Below are positions 10,127 to 22,135 of a stretch of 60,889 nt of DNA, piece by piece. Location of the stretch: contig NZ_JAKIKR010000027.1 in the NCBI RefSeq assembly GCF_023284025.1, positions 1-60,889 of the forward strand, read 5' to 3'. The DNA is from Shewanella abyssi. GTDB taxonomy: Bacteria > Pseudomonadota > Gammaproteobacteria > Enterobacterales > Shewanellaceae. The translations under genes and the position numbers were made by a program. Each line of letters starts with the position of its first letter. Positions within the stretch are counted from its first letter, which is position 1. The notes under the pieces were generated by a model. The model worked only from the letters and a program-made list of their open reading frames with translations, was not told the origin of the DNA and ran no database searches.

Positions 10127-10404
10127 CCGATATAAATAAAGTCATTGATGACATGCCTGCCGACGTATATCAGCGCTTATTAAGCGCGGTAGAGCTGGGG
10201 AAATGGGATGATGGTACAGTGCTAACACAAGAGCAGCGTGCATCGACTCAACAGGTGGTGATGCTTTATCAGGCCAGAAAGCTTAAACAAACCGACCACT
10301 TCACCATTAATAGTGAAGGTAGTGTTAATGAGCTAACGAAGTCAGAGTTAAAGAAGCAGTTCAAAGGCGAGTCTATCGCTGAGTTTCAAGAAAAAGAGCT
10401 GTAA
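10123..10404 (+). CDS. YeaC-like protein, DUF1315
   Basis: A 93-residue soluble protein closely resembling E. coli YeaC over its first 65 residues, including VYQRL...AVELGKW and LTQEQR. No biochemical role is known. It overlaps the preceding zinc-ribbon gene by four bases and is followed by a strong bidirectional terminator. Confidence 0.82.
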   Translation: MTDINKVIDDMPADVYQRLLSAVELGKWDDGTVLTQEQRASTQQVVMLYQARKLKQTDHFTINSEGSVNELTKSELKKQFKGESIAEFQEKEL

Positions 10405-10414
10405 CTTAAAAATT

Positions 10415-10453
10415 AAGGCCCTGTTCTAATACATTAGAGCAGGGCCTTTTAGT
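10415..10453 (+). terminator. Bidirectional terminator between yeaC-like gene and ansA
   Basis: A 15-pair stem (10415-10429 with 10434-10448, one G-T pair) with a four-base loop, flanked by T residues on the plus side and by A-rich sequence on the other, separates two convergent genes. Confidence 0.85.
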
Positions 10454-10476
10454 CTCTACTATTTGAGATTGCATGC

Positions 10477-11493
10477 CTAATCAGGTGTTAATTCACCGAC
10501 TATGCATGTTTCCATCGCTTTGCGAATGGCATCTGGTGTGAGATCTTTCGATAATAAATAGTGTAGCTTAGCCAACGCTGCTTCTGTCGTCATGTCGTAG
10601 CCACTAATCACGCCTGCCGATGCCAGTGCATTACCCGTTGCATAACCGCCCATATTCACCTTGCCTTGCAAACATTGGGTTAAATTGACCAGCACAATAC
10701 CGCGTTCATGTGCATCTCGTAGTGTCTTAAGTAACGCGGGTGTTTGCGGCGCATTTCCAACACCAAAGGTCAGCAATATAAGCGCTTTTACTGGCTGCTG
10801 TAATATGTTGGCGAAAATTTCGGTGTTAATACCAGGGTAAAGGGTGACAACACCAATGGGTTGCGGACTAATATTAACGACTTCAAGCGCTTGGTTAGCA
10901 TTCTCTTCTGCGCGTTTGCCTGCATGCCAGCGGATCTTAATTCCTGCTTCTAGCAATAACGGAAAGTTTGGCGATGCGAAGGCGTTAAAACCATCAGCGT
11001 GTGCTTTAGTGGTACGGTTGCCTCTGAACAGCTTATTGTTGAAGAATAAACCTACTTCTGCAACAGGGTAGTTAGCCGCAATATAGAGCGCGTTAAGCAA
11101 ATTAGTTTGACCGTCTGAGCGTAGTTGTGCCAGTGGGATCTGTGAGCCGGTAACGATAACGGGCTTAGTTAACCCTTGTAACATGAACGACAAAGCAGAG
11201 GCTGTATAAGCCATTGTGTCGGTACCATGCAAAATCACGAATCCATCGTATTTTTCATAGTTGGCCTTAATGTCATTAGCAATCAATTGCCAATCTGTAG
11301 GCGCCATGTCTGACGAATCAATAAGAGGCGAATATTCACTAATGACGAAATCAGGCATATCTTCATGGTAAAACTCAGGCATTGCTTTGACACACTCAAT
11401 CAAAAAACCTGCAACAGGGGCAAAGCCTTGATCTGTCTTTTGCATACCTATGGTACCGCCAGTATAGGCGATATATATACAGCGTTTAGTCAT
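10477..11493 (-). CDS. ansA: L-asparaginase I, cytoplasmic
   Basis: It hydrolyses asparagine to aspartate and ammonia. The 338-residue protein has both active-site motifs: TGGTIG at 11-16 (nucleophile T14) and HGTDTM around T91-D92. There is no signal peptide, which with the length marks the low-affinity cytoplasmic type I rather than periplasmic type II. It lies downstream of sppA in the same direction, as in E. coli, but a terminator between them suggests separate transcripts. Confidence 0.95.
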   Translation of the reverse strand: MTKRCIYIAYTGGTIGMQKTDQGFAPVAGFLIECVKAMPEFYHEDMPDFVISEYSPLIDSSDMAPTDWQLIANDIKANYEKYDGFVILHGTDTMAYTASALSFMLQGLTKPVIVTGSQIPLAQLRSDGQTNLLNALYIAANYPVAEVGLFFNNKLFRGNRTTKAHADGFNAFASPNFPLLLEAGIKIRWHAGKRAEENANQALEVVNISPQPIGVVTLYPGINTEIFANILQQPVKALILLTFGVGNAPQTPALLKTLRDAHERGIVLVNLTQCLQGKVNMGGYATGNALASAGVISGYDMTTEAALAKLHYLLSKDLTPDAIRKAMETCIVGELTPD

Positions 11494-11545
11494 ATTATTT
11501 ATGTCTTTGCTTTCAATAAGGTGATTATAAAGGTGTGGATATAAT

Positions 11546-11568
11546 AAAGCCCAGTAAAACTGGGCTTT
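11546..11568 (-). terminator. Terminator of sppA
   Basis: A ten-pair AAAGCCCAGT/ACTGGGCTTT stem with loop of three bases lies just after sppA on the minus strand and runs into TTTATTATA. Confidence 0.8.
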
Positions 11569-11606
11569 ATTGAATAAAACTTTAGTTTCGCGCTAGTGTA
11601 AATGAC

Positions 11607-13448
11607 TTAGTCACTACAAGTATCACAGTATAGATAGACACCATTTGGGTCATCAAAGGTCTGCAATGTTTGAGCGACAGCTGAAAACTGTCCTAAAAGT
11701 TGCTCTAACAGAGTTGTGTTTGTCAGACTTTCAGGCATATATACAGCTGCTGTAGCAAACATCTCTTGAATAAACAGATCTTGCGGCGACAGTTCTTGTT
11801 CAATCACTTTGATATCGAAATGCTCCATTGATGCCATATCAGCGGCTCGTGATACCGCATCTTGCATATCGCCGAGTTCATCAACGAGGCCAAGTTTAAG
11901 CGCCTTACGTCCAGTCCAAACGCGGCCCTGTGCAATACTATCGACTTGTTCAAGACTCATGTCACGCTCTTTAGCGACTAATGAAATAAAGTCTTTATAT
12001 CCCCGTTCAATATGACGTTGGATGATGGCGCTTATCCCTGGAGAGATCCCTTTAGTGACTGAAAAGCCAGCCCAATCCGATGTCGCGACGCCATCGGTAT
12101 GTACACCAATACTTGCGAGCGAATCTTCGAAAGTGGTGACCATTCCGAAAATACCAATAGAGCCAGTCAATGTGGTCGGTGTAGCATAAATATAATCAGC
12201 ACTTGCAGATATCCAATATCCACCGGACGCGGCATAGCTGCCCATACTGACGACAACGGGCTTATTTGCTGTTTTAAGTGCTAATACCTCTTGGCGGATC
12301 TGTTCTGATGCGAATGCACTGCCACCAGGGCTATCAACACGGAGAACAACGGCCTTAATGGAATCATCAAAACGTGCTTTACGCAGTAATTTAGCGGTGC
12401 TTTCTCCGCCAATCTGTCCTGCAGGTTGCGAGCCATTCATGATATTGCCTTTGGCAACAATAATCCCGACCTTCTCATTTGATAAAAGCAGTGGTTGGCT
12501 TGCGGTTACAGCAAGGTAATCATAGAAATTAATCTGCTTAAATGATTCACCATCGGCAGATGTACCAACGGCATCGACCATGTTTAGTCGAAAGCCTTCG
12601 GCTGTTTTGAGCCCATCAACCCATTTCATATTGAGTGCCATTTGGCTTGACTGACCTTCAGCTTTATTGAGCTGGGCTAAATAGTCCTCGGCACTTAAAG
12701 ATAAACTACTGGCGGTGATATCTCGGTTTTGGCCAACGGTGGTGGTGTAGCTATGCCATAAGTCATTTAGTAGCGCTAAATTAGCTTCTTTCGCTGCATC
12801 AGACATGTCATCACGAATAAAGGGCTCAACTGCTGACTTGAATGTACCAACACGAAAAACATGAGCTTTAATTTTAAGTTTGTCTAAGGCTGACTTAAAA
12901 TATTGGCGGTAACGTCCTAAGCCTTCAATTTCAACACTGCCTTGTGGGTTTAAGTAGATGCTGTCGGCAAAGCTGGCGAGAAAGTACTGATTTTGGCCGT
13001 ACCAATTAGCGTGAGCAATAATTAGCTTACCAGACTCTTTAAAGTTGTTTAAGGCATTACCTATCGATTGTAGCTTGCTCATACCTGTACCACTAAGGTG
13101 GCCTAGGTCGAGAACTATATGGCTGATGCGTTTATCGGCAGCGGCACTGTTAACCACATCGATGACATCCGTTAATAGGATCTCGCCATTAGTGTCTTTG
13201 CCATTACTACTTTTCATCGCTGCTTCAAAAGGGTCTACACGGCGTTTTTGATCAACGATTGAACCTGAAAGGTTAAGTACCAGTGCGGAGCCATCTTCTA
13301 CTTTTATACTCTCTTCACCACTTAACACGACGATGAGTGCGATGACTATGCCGAAAAAGAATAGGTTTAAAAATAGTTTTCTTGTGCCGTTAATTACATT
13401 CCAGCTAAGCAGGAACATCCTTTTAAATATTGAGGGTTTAGCGGGCAT
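11607..13448 (-). CDS. sppA: Signal peptide peptidase SppA, 67-kDa type
   Basis: An inner-membrane serine protease that degrades cleaved signal peptides. The 613-residue protein has an N-terminal membrane anchor (about residues 26-44) and two tandem S49 domains. The catalytic dyad is split between them: K204 (VGTFKSAVEPF) in the first and S408 (SYAASGGYW) in the second, close to the E. coli K209/S409. The C-terminal YLYCDTC resembles the cysteine-bearing tail of E. coli SppA. An AAAGGAG site precedes the ATG. Confidence 0.96.
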   Translation of the reverse strand: MPAKPSIFKRMFLLSWNVINGTRKLFLNLFFFGIVIALIVVLSGEESIKVEDGSALVLNLSGSIVDQKRRVDPFEAAMKSSNGKDTNGEILLTDVIDVVNSAAADKRISHIVLDLGHLSGTGMSKLQSIGNALNNFKESGKLIIAHANWYGQNQYFLASFADSIYLNPQGSVEIEGLGRYRQYFKSALDKLKIKAHVFRVGTFKSAVEPFIRDDMSDAAKEANLALLNDLWHSYTTTVGQNRDITASSLSLSAEDYLAQLNKAEGQSSQMALNMKWVDGLKTAEGFRLNMVDAVGTSADGESFKQINFYDYLAVTASQPLLLSNEKVGIIVAKGNIMNGSQPAGQIGGESTAKLLRKARFDDSIKAVVLRVDSPGGSAFASEQIRQEVLALKTANKPVVVSMGSYAASGGYWISASADYIYATPTTLTGSIGIFGMVTTFEDSLASIGVHTDGVATSDWAGFSVTKGISPGISAIIQRHIERGYKDFISLVAKERDMSLEQVDSIAQGRVWTGRKALKLGLVDELGDMQDAVSRAADMASMEHFDIKVIEQELSPQDLFIQEMFATAAVYMPESLTNTTLLEQLLGQFSAVAQTLQTFDDPNGVYLYCDTCSD

Positions 13449-13603
13449 CAGCCACTCCTTTGAATCAGAATTATGATAATGCTAACTGAAAACAGTACCG
13501 AAAGGAAAATTCAATTGTAAAGGAATCTGATCAGTCACTTATTGAGCTTATGGTTTACACAAGGTATGCTGAATTAAATCACTTGTTTAAAAAGGATGTT
13601 TGA

Positions 13604-15619
<2,016 letters not shown>

Positions 15620-15637
15620 GGACATTGATCCCCAAAG

Positions 15638-15678
15638 AGCCTGTTTAACTCTTTTACTGGGTTAAACAGGCTTTTTTG
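15638..15678 (+). terminator. Terminator of fadH
   Basis: A 12-pair stem AGCCTGTTTAAC/GTTAAACAGGCT (15638-15649, 15661-15672) with an 11-base loop is followed by six T residues. Confidence 0.88.
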
Positions 15679-15722
15679 TGGCTGATGACTTATGTTTAGA
15701 TAAACAATATGAGGAGTCTGTC

Positions 15723-16187
15723 ATGATTAATAAAATGCTGCTTGTTGTGGCTATCATCGTTCTTTTACCGTCTAACCTTTATGCTGAAGAGCGTATTAAT
15801 CCAAATTATGATGCAGATAGGGCGGCTACTGCAGGGGCGGATCAATATGGCATGAAACGCTATGTCATGGCTTTTTTAAAGCGAGGTCCAAACAGAGATC
15901 GGACAGATGAAGAAGCGAAAGCATTACAAGCAGCACATATGGCAAATATAGGTAGATTAGCTGAAGCTGGAAAGTTAGTGCTAGCAGGACCTTTCTTAGC
16001 TGATGGGGAGCTTAGAGGAATTTATATATTTAATGTCACCAGTATAGAAGAAGCGAAAGCCCTTACGGCTTCAGATCCAGCAGTACAAGCGGGAAGTTTG
16101 ATTATGGAACTGAAGGCTTGGTATGGCAGTGCGGCATTAACAGAAATGAATGGATTACATAAGCTGATGTCTAAGACGACTATGTAG
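15723..16187 (+). CDS. Secreted YciI-like protein
   Basis: A 154-residue protein with a cleavable signal peptide (MINKMLLVVAIIVLLPSNLYA, cut after AYA-like LYA) followed by a YCII-related domain: a YVMAFLKRGP strand, a helix with QAAHMANIGRLAEAGKLVLAGPF, and a GIYIFNV strand. YciI-type domains are mostly cytoplasmic, so an exported form is less usual. I chose 15723 because GAGGAG precedes it and the longer frame from 15678 adds a non-signal segment. Function unknown. Confidence 0.8.
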   Translation: MINKMLLVVAIIVLLPSNLYAEERINPNYDADRAATAGADQYGMKRYVMAFLKRGPNRDRTDEEAKALQAAHMANIGRLAEAGKLVLAGPFLADGELRGIYIFNVTSIEEAKALTASDPAVQAGSLIMELKAWYGSAALTEMNGLHKLMSKTTM

Positions 16188-16206
16188 CAACACCATTAGG
16201 AAAAAC

Positions 16207-16560
16207 TTAATCAATTATTTCACTAGCGTGATGTTGGTTATGTTTGGCCGCTCTAACAACAACTTCGGCACCTTCGCCTGAAAGATCCAAATTAATATCA
16301 GTATTTGGAATACAACAACATGGCAAGCATTCGTCGTCTGCTAATGTAACTAGTGGTTCAGTCAAATAGCTAACAGAACCACTAATTACTTTAGTTTTAC
16401 ACTGTCCGCAAAAACCATTTCTACATTCAGAAAAAGTGTTTACTTTTTTCTGCTCTAACGCTTCTAGCAAGGTCAGGTGCTGTTGATTAAACAACAGCAC
16501 CGGTTGACCTTGCAGGCTAACGATAGGCGCCTTTTTATAACTGATGTTGTTAAAGGTCAA
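16207..16560 (-). CDS. yfaE: 2Fe-2S ferredoxin, YfaE-like, RNR cofactor maintenance
   Basis: A 117-residue plant-type ferredoxin. Cysteines CRNGFCGQC (near residues 46-54) plus a later cysteine in LPCCC hold the cluster. YfaE supplies electrons to rebuild the diferric-tyrosyl radical of NrdB. The frame begins with TTG at 16560, inside the last codons of nrdB (11-base overlap), without a clear ribosome site, so translation is probably coupled to nrdB. The gene order nrdA-nrdB-yfaE matches E. coli. Confidence 0.88.
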   Translation of the reverse strand: MTFNNISYKKAPIVSLQGQPVLLFNQQHLTLLEALEQKKVNTFSECRNGFCGQCKTKVISGSVSYLTEPLVTLADDECLPCCCIPNTDINLDLSGEGAEVVVRAAKHNQHHASEIID

Positions 16561-17680
16561 AGTCTAAAAACTCATCTTCATCAATTGAGGCATCAATTTG
16601 GCCGACTAGATATGATGAAACTTCAACTTCTTGAGGTGCCACTTGTACCGCATCACTCTCTAACCAGTTTTTCATCCAGGGCAGTGGATTAGTTTGCTCT
16701 GCGTATGGAGATTCGAAATTAACTGCTTTCATACGCTCATTAGTGATGTATTCGACGTACTGACAAAGAATAGTCTCATTTAGACCTATCATTGAACCAT
16801 CTTTAAATAGGTATTTAGCCCATTCTTTCTCTTGCTCGGCCGCTTTGACAAAGATGTCGATAGCGGTTTGCTTACACTCTTTAGCAATCTCTGCCATTTC
16901 AGGATCATCTTTACCTGCATGCATGATTTTTAAAATGTGTTGCGTACTGTTTAAGTGTAATGCTTCATCACGGGCAATAAGGCGAATAATTTTTGCGTTG
17001 CCTTCCATAACGTTGCGCTCAGCAAAGGCAAATGAGCAAGCAAAACTAACGTAGAAGCGAATGGCTTCAAGTACATTAACTGACACCATACATAAGTAGA
17101 GCGCTTTTTTGATTTCACGCTTGGTCACTTCAATGACTTCACCATCAATTTCTTGGCTGCCTTCACCGTGCAGGTGAAATGCTTGGCTCAGTAAGATGAG
17201 CTTGTCGTAATAAGCGGCAATGTCAGTTGCGCGCTTAAGGATCTCTTTATTCTGGACAATATCATCGAAAACAATTGATGGGTCGTTAACAATATTACGG
17301 ATAATATGGGTGTAAGAGCGAGAGTGAATAGTCTCAGAGAACGACCATGTCTCAATCCAAGTTTCAAGCTCTGGCAGCGATACCAAAGGTAGAAAAGCAA
17401 CGTTTGGTGAACGCCCTTGGATTGAATCAAGTAGTGTCTGATACTTTAAGTTGGAGATAAAAATATGCTTTTCATGCTCAGGTAACGCTGCATAATCAAT
17501 TTTATCTTTGCTGACGTCGACTTCTTCGGGACGCCAAAAGAATGAAAGCTGCTTTTCAATGAGCTTTTCAAAAACTTCATACTTTTGTTGATCGTAACGG
17601 GCAACATTAACCGATTGCCCGAGAAACATAGGCTCAAGCATTGCATTATTAGGGGTTTGACAAAATGTAGAGTAGGCCAT
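16550..17680 (-). CDS. nrdB: Class Ia ribonucleotide reductase, beta subunit
   Basis: A radical-generating subunit of 376 residues that carries the diiron centre and tyrosyl radical. The radical tyrosine is Y123 in [12 protein letters not shown], with the iron ligands in the surrounding helices (for example the EALH stretch). The C-terminal DEFLDFDL tail is the segment that docks on NrdA. It follows nrdA by 74 bases and overlaps yfaE. Confidence 0.97.
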   Translation of the reverse strand: MAYSTFCQTPNNAMLEPMFLGQSVNVARYDQQKYEVFEKLIEKQLSFFWRPEEVDVSKDKIDYAALPEHEKHIFISNLKYQTLLDSIQGRSPNVAFLPLVSLPELETWIETWSFSETIHSRSYTHIIRNIVNDPSIVFDDIVQNKEILKRATDIAAYYDKLILLSQAFHLHGEGSQEIDGEVIEVTKREIKKALYLCMVSVNVLEAIRFYVSFACSFAFAERNVMEGNAKIIRLIARDEALHLNSTQHILKIMHAGKDDPEMAEIAKECKQTAIDIFVKAAEQEKEWAKYLFKDGSMIGLNETILCQYVEYITNERMKAVNFESPYAEQTNPLPWMKNWLESDAVQVAPQEVEVSSYLVGQIDASIDEDEFLDFDL

Positions 17681-17754
17681 TTTTCTATCTTCCGATAATG
17701 GGGGCGAGCCCCCTTTAATTAACGTTTAAATACGAGTGATAAAATCCGCAGGAT

Positions 17755-20043
17755 TTATATCTTACATGCGCCGCCTGCGCAGTCATCATCTTCGACTTCG
17801 ATGGCTGTGATATCGTCATGATTATCTGAAGCGCCATCACGCGTATTGTGATAGTAAAGTGTTTTCACACCGTATTTGTAAGCAGTCAATAGATCTTTCA
17901 GCAGTACCTTCATTGGTACTCTTCCGCCTTCGAAACGACCAGGATCATAGTTGGTGTTGGCTGAAATGGATTGATCAACAAACTTCTGCATTAAACCGAC
18001 TAACTGTATGTAACCATCGTTATTAGGCATCTGCCACAAGAGTTCATAACTGTGCTGGTACTTGTCAAAATCGGGTACAACTTGCTTAAGCTGACCATCT
18101 TTGCTTGCTTTAACACTGATTAAGCCACGTGGGGGTTCAATACCATTGGTCGCGTTAGAGATCTGCGAAGAGGTCTCTGATGGCATTAAAGCGGAAAGGG
18201 TAGAGTTACGTAGCCCGTGAGTCTTAATCTCTTCGCGCAGTGTTTCCCAGTCCATATGCAACGGCTCATCACAGATTTTATCCAGATCGCGTTTATAGGT
18301 ATCTATCGGCAAAATACCCTTAGAGTATGTCGTCTCGTGGAATGATGGACATGCACCTTGCTCTTTGGCCAAGTTATTAGAGGCTTTTAGCAAATAATAC
18401 TGAATGGCTTCAAACGTTTTATGGGTAATGCTATTGGCTGAACCATCAGAATAACGTACACCTTCTTTAGCAAGGTAGTAAGCAAAGTTGATCACACCGA
18501 TACCTAGCGTACGGCGATTCATCGATGCTTTTTCAGCTGATATGATCGGGTAGTCTTGATAATCTAATAAGTTATCCAGTGCTCGAACCGCAAGATCTGC
18601 TAATGGTTCTAGCTCTTCAAGTTTTTTAATCGCACCCAGATTCAACGCTGAAAGCGTACAAAGGGCAATTTCACCGTCAGGATCATTGATGTTATTAAGC
18701 GGCTTAGTTGGCAATGCGATTTCTAAACATAAGTTAGATTGACGAATTGGCGCTACTTTTGAGTCGAAGGGACTGTGCGTATTGCAGTGATCCACGTTCT
18801 GAATATAGATACGGCCTGTAGAAGCACGCTCTTGCATCATCAATGAAAATAGCTCTACCGCTTTAATTTGTTGCTTGCGGATGCTCTCGTCTGCTTCGTA
18901 TTTAAGGTAGAGGCGTTCGAACTCATCTTGATCTTCAAAGAACGCATCGTACATGCCAGGCACGTCTGATGGGCTAAATAAGCTGATCATTCCACCTTTG
19001 ATTAAACGCTGGTACATTAGCTTATTAATTTGGACGCCATAATCGAGATGACGTATACGGTTGTCATCGACACCACGATTATTTTTCAGTACGAGTAACG
19101 ATTCAACTTCTAAATGCCAAATTGGATAGAAGAGCGTCGCTGCACCACCGCGCACGCCACCTTGTGAACAAGATTTAACGGCGGTTTGGAAATACTTATA
19201 AAACGGTAAACAACCGGTATGGAATGCTTCTCCACCACGAATAGGGCTACCAAGGGCACGAATACGACCGGCATTGACACCAATGCCAGCTCTTTGCGAT
19301 ACGTATTTAACAATTGACGAAGAGGTTGCATTAATAGAGTCAAGGCTATCACCACATTCGATGAGTACACATGAACTAAACTGACGGGTAGGGGTACGAA
19401 CGCCTGCCATAATGGGTGTTGGAAGCGAAATCTTAAACAGCGATGTCGCATCGTAAAAATCTTTTACGTATTTAAGACGCGTTTCTTTTGGGTATTTTGC
19501 AAATAAACACGCAGCAACCAAAATATAAAGAAACTGGGCACTTTCGTAAATTTCATGGGTGACACGGTTTTGAACTAAATACTTACCTTCTAGCTGCTTA
19601 ACGGCAGCATAAGAGAAGTTCATGTCACGCCAATGGTCAATGTAACTGCCTAATATTTCGATCTCTTCACGGCTATAGTCTTGCAGTATGTGTGCATCGT
19701 ACTTGCCGAGCTCTACTAGCTTAACCACATGATCAAACAGCTTTGGTGGTTCAAATTGACCAAATGCTTTCTTGCGAAGGTGGAAGATCGCCAATCTTGC
19801 AGATAAAAACTGATAGTCAGGTGACTCTGGGGATATTAAGTCTGCAGCGGCTTTAATGATAGTCTCGTGGATCGCTTCAGTTGGGATCCCTTCGAAAAAC
19901 TGTAGATGAGAACGTAGTTCAACTTCTGACACTGAAACATTCGTCAGTCCCTTAGCTGCCCATTCAATAACACGATGGATTTTATCGAGATCGATGGTCT
20001 CACGTTCGCCACTACGTTTTGTGACTGTCATATTACTATTCAT
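17755..20043 (-). CDS. nrdA: Class Ia ribonucleotide reductase, alpha subunit
   Basis: It converts ribonucleoside diphosphates to deoxy forms under aerobic conditions. From 20043 the protein is 762 residues, starting MNSNMTVTKRSG like E. coli NrdA; the longer frame to 20103 was rejected on that basis. Visible features are the N-terminal ATP cone (1-90), the ESAQFLYILVAACL core helix, the NLCLEI active-site loop with its cysteine, and the C-terminal CAGGACKI redox pair. A near-perfect NrdR box lies about 150 bases upstream of the start. Confidence 0.97.
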   Translation of the reverse strand: MNSNMTVTKRSGERETIDLDKIHRVIEWAAKGLTNVSVSEVELRSHLQFFEGIPTEAIHETIIKAAADLISPESPDYQFLSARLAIFHLRKKAFGQFEPPKLFDHVVKLVELGKYDAHILQDYSREEIEILGSYIDHWRDMNFSYAAVKQLEGKYLVQNRVTHEIYESAQFLYILVAACLFAKYPKETRLKYVKDFYDATSLFKISLPTPIMAGVRTPTRQFSSCVLIECGDSLDSINATSSSIVKYVSQRAGIGVNAGRIRALGSPIRGGEAFHTGCLPFYKYFQTAVKSCSQGGVRGGAATLFYPIWHLEVESLLVLKNNRGVDDNRIRHLDYGVQINKLMYQRLIKGGMISLFSPSDVPGMYDAFFEDQDEFERLYLKYEADESIRKQQIKAVELFSLMMQERASTGRIYIQNVDHCNTHSPFDSKVAPIRQSNLCLEIALPTKPLNNINDPDGEIALCTLSALNLGAIKKLEELEPLADLAVRALDNLLDYQDYPIISAEKASMNRRTLGIGVINFAYYLAKEGVRYSDGSANSITHKTFEAIQYYLLKASNNLAKEQGACPSFHETTYSKGILPIDTYKRDLDKICDEPLHMDWETLREEIKTHGLRNSTLSALMPSETSSQISNATNGIEPPRGLISVKASKDGQLKQVVPDFDKYQHSYELLWQMPNNDGYIQLVGLMQKFVDQSISANTNYDPGRFEGGRVPMKVLLKDLLTAYKYGVKTLYYHNTRDGASDNHDDITAIEVEDDDCAGGACKI

Positions 20044-20161
20044 TAAAGATAAACCTTGGTTCTTATATTGATGAAAGTGACCTGAATGAGGTGCACCGTA
20101 CATTTCCCTGTAAACAATCTAAACAAAACCGTAAAACAGTGGCGTGCTATTTATTGACACA

Positions 20162-20210
20162 AACTGCTAAATAGTGCCTGCGATTGCCACTGACACACAA
20201 TATATAGTGT
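20162..20210 (-). promoter_or_regulatory. NrdR box(es) of the nrdAB promoter
   Basis: ACACAATATATAGTGT at 20195-20210 matches the NrdR consensus ACACWATATATWGTGT at every position. A weaker partner with a good right half (TAAATAGTG) lies at 20162-20177, 33 bases away, close to the three-turn spacing of paired NrdR sites. NrdR is a zinc/ATP-cone repressor of ribonucleotide reductase genes. Confidence 0.85.
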
Positions 20211-20378
20211 TTTTGAAATTCTTAGGTACAAGATAGTGGGGTTATTGATTATTTGCAAGTACGAATTATGGGTACAAGTTGTGGATATCTTGAGGATAAT
20301 TACGGCAGTTAGTAACAGCTAACCCTTTAAAGCTTGTTTTGATTTGAGTTCCTAGCAGTTGGTGAATATTTAGGCGGT

Positions 20379-20420
20379 AAAAAATGGATCTGAAGATCGC
20401 AGGATCCTTGAGCGATCTTC
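20379..20420 (-). terminator. Terminator of ubiG-phosphatase unit
   Basis: A perfect nine-pair stem GAAGATCGC/GCGATCTTC (20392-20400, 20412-20420) lies downstream of the phosphatase gene. Read on the minus strand it is followed, after seven bases, by six T residues. Confidence 0.65.
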
Positions 20421-20446
20421 TGTCATGGTTTTACTGACAACTCAAC

Positions 20447-21142
20447 TTAGTTATTCAGCTGATGCTTGAACCACCGTGTTAGTTCGTCAGGAGTATCAAA
20501 GCAAATATCCATTGGCCATGTGGCAATATCATCAGTGGCTCCGATATAGCCCCATTTCGCCAAACCAGCCTGCATATTACTTGCTCGTGCAGCAACCAAA
20601 TCTCGCTCAGCATCACCCAGATAAAGAATGTGTTCGGCACTAACACCTATCTGTTGAGCTGCGAGTAGCATTGGGGCGGTATGCGGTTTTGAATAACGGG
20701 TGCTATCACCACTGACAATGGCTGGCATTTGCTTATCTAAACCTAATTTAATCAATAGTGGCCGTGTAAAACGCGCAGGTTTATTAGTGACCACGCCGAA
20801 GGGAATATTATTTAGCGTGAGCAAATGAAGAAAAGGCCAGAGACCATGAAATAAATCACAGTTGTTGCCGTTAATCTTTTCATAATTGTCTAGCAAGGCT
20901 AATTGCACCTGCCGCTGAATATCTTCATTAGCGTCAGGAAGCGCTGCTTGAACCATTGCTAGGCTGCCATGGGAGGCTGAATTACGAAGTTGACTATAGG
21001 CTACTGTCGAGTGGCCCTGTTCGCGAAGGCTAATATTAAGCGCATCAACCATATCTGGAGCTGTGTCAGCAAGTGTGCCATCAAGGTCAAAAAGCACCGC
21101 TTTAATGGCTCGGTGCTTGATAGCGCAATTTCTATCAGTCAT
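20447..21142 (-). CDS. HAD phosphatase, MupP/Gph-like
   Basis: A 231-residue HAD hydrolase with the nucleophile motif [12 protein letters not shown] near the N-terminus, VVTNKP (motif II), a lysine in SKPHTAP (motif III) and YLGDAERD (motif IV). By sequence it belongs to the Gph group (phosphoglycolate phosphatase). It overlaps ubiG by eight bases; in Pseudomonas the gene after ubiG in this gyrA-serC neighbourhood is mupP, the N-acetylmuramate-6-phosphate phosphatase of cell-wall recycling. Context therefore favours MupP, but sequence alone does not separate the two. Confidence 0.85.
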   Translation of the reverse strand: MTDRNCAIKHRAIKAVLFDLDGTLADTAPDMVDALNISLREQGHSTVAYSQLRNSASHGSLAMVQAALPDANEDIQRQVQLALLDNYEKINGNNCDLFHGLWPFLHLLTLNNIPFGVVTNKPARFTRPLLIKLGLDKQMPAIVSGDSTRYSKPHTAPMLLAAQQIGVSAEHILYLGDAERDLVAARASNMQAGLAKWGYIGATDDIATWPMDICFDTPDELTRWFKHQLNN

Positions 21143-21845
21143 TTTTTACGGTCGCAATCATGTAATTGACTTCTAAGCTTTTAGTGTACCTAAAAATATC
21201 GGTAATGGGATTATAGGTTATCCCTACAGCGTCTTTACAGATAAGCTCTGCGTTATCCGCAAGGCCAATGAGTTCAGAAGGTTTTATAAACTTATTATGA
21301 TCATGGGTACCAACAGGTAACATTTTCAATAAGTATTCAGCGCCGAGTATGGTTTCGACATAGGCTCTTATATTTCTATTAATAGTAGAAAAGAAGACAA
21401 AGCCACCCGGTTTAACCATGTCGGCACAAGCTTGGATCACAGAGCTTGGATCGGGCACATGTTCGAGCATCTCCATACAAGTAATGACATCATATTGTTG
21501 TCTATGTTCATCACGATGGTTTTCAGCGGTGTTCTTTATATAGTTAACCGACACCCCCATCTCTAATGCATGTAGCCGCGCAACATCCAGTGGTTCATCA
21601 CCCATATCTAAACCAGTAACATTAGCGCCGATACGCGCCATGCTTTCCGATAAAATACCGCCACCACAGCCGACATCAAGGACATTCTTGCCAAAAATGC
21701 CAGCCGCAGTTTGATCGATATAATTGAGGCGCAATGGATTTAAATTGTGCAGCGGCTTAAATTCACCGTTGAGATCCCACCAAGTAGCCGCCATTTTTTC
21801 AAATTTAGCAATCTCTGCAGGATCGACATTATTATTGTTTTGCAC
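21135..21845 (-). CDS. ubiG: Ubiquinone biosynthesis O-methyltransferase
   Basis: It performs both O-methylations of ubiquinone synthesis using S-adenosylmethionine. The 236-residue protein has the SAM-binding motif [13 protein letters not shown], and the early [18 protein letters not shown] stretch typical of UbiG. The start is GTG at 21845 with GAGG before it. It is divergent from gyrA (290-base gap), as in E. coli and Pseudomonas. Confidence 0.96.
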   Translation of the reverse strand: MQNNNNVDPAEIAKFEKMAATWWDLNGEFKPLHNLNPLRLNYIDQTAAGIFGKNVLDVGCGGGILSESMARIGANVTGLDMGDEPLDVARLHALEMGVSVNYIKNTAENHRDEHRQQYDVITCMEMLEHVPDPSSVIQACADMVKPGGFVFFSTINRNIRAYVETILGAEYLLKMLPVGTHDHNKFIKPSELIGLADNAELICKDAVGITYNPITDIFRYTKSLEVNYMIATVKND

Positions 21846-22135
21846 TGTAATTACCTCAGATCGATTAATTCGTCTTTGTGCTTATTATAATGATTAGTGC
21901 CAATAAACAAAGCGGATATCGTGTGGTTTTATAGGAATCGTTAAAAGTGATTATAAAATACACTTATGCCTTGATTTTAATCAATAGTATTGCCTTTTCC
22001 TGCATATTTAAAATGAATGCTGTATTGAGTCTAGCGCCATGAAATAACTGTGTTAGAATGCCAAATCACGTTTTCAAGCATGGCCATTCTTATAAGCAAG
22101 AATAGCGTGCTACATTTCAGGGGATCGAGCAGTTT

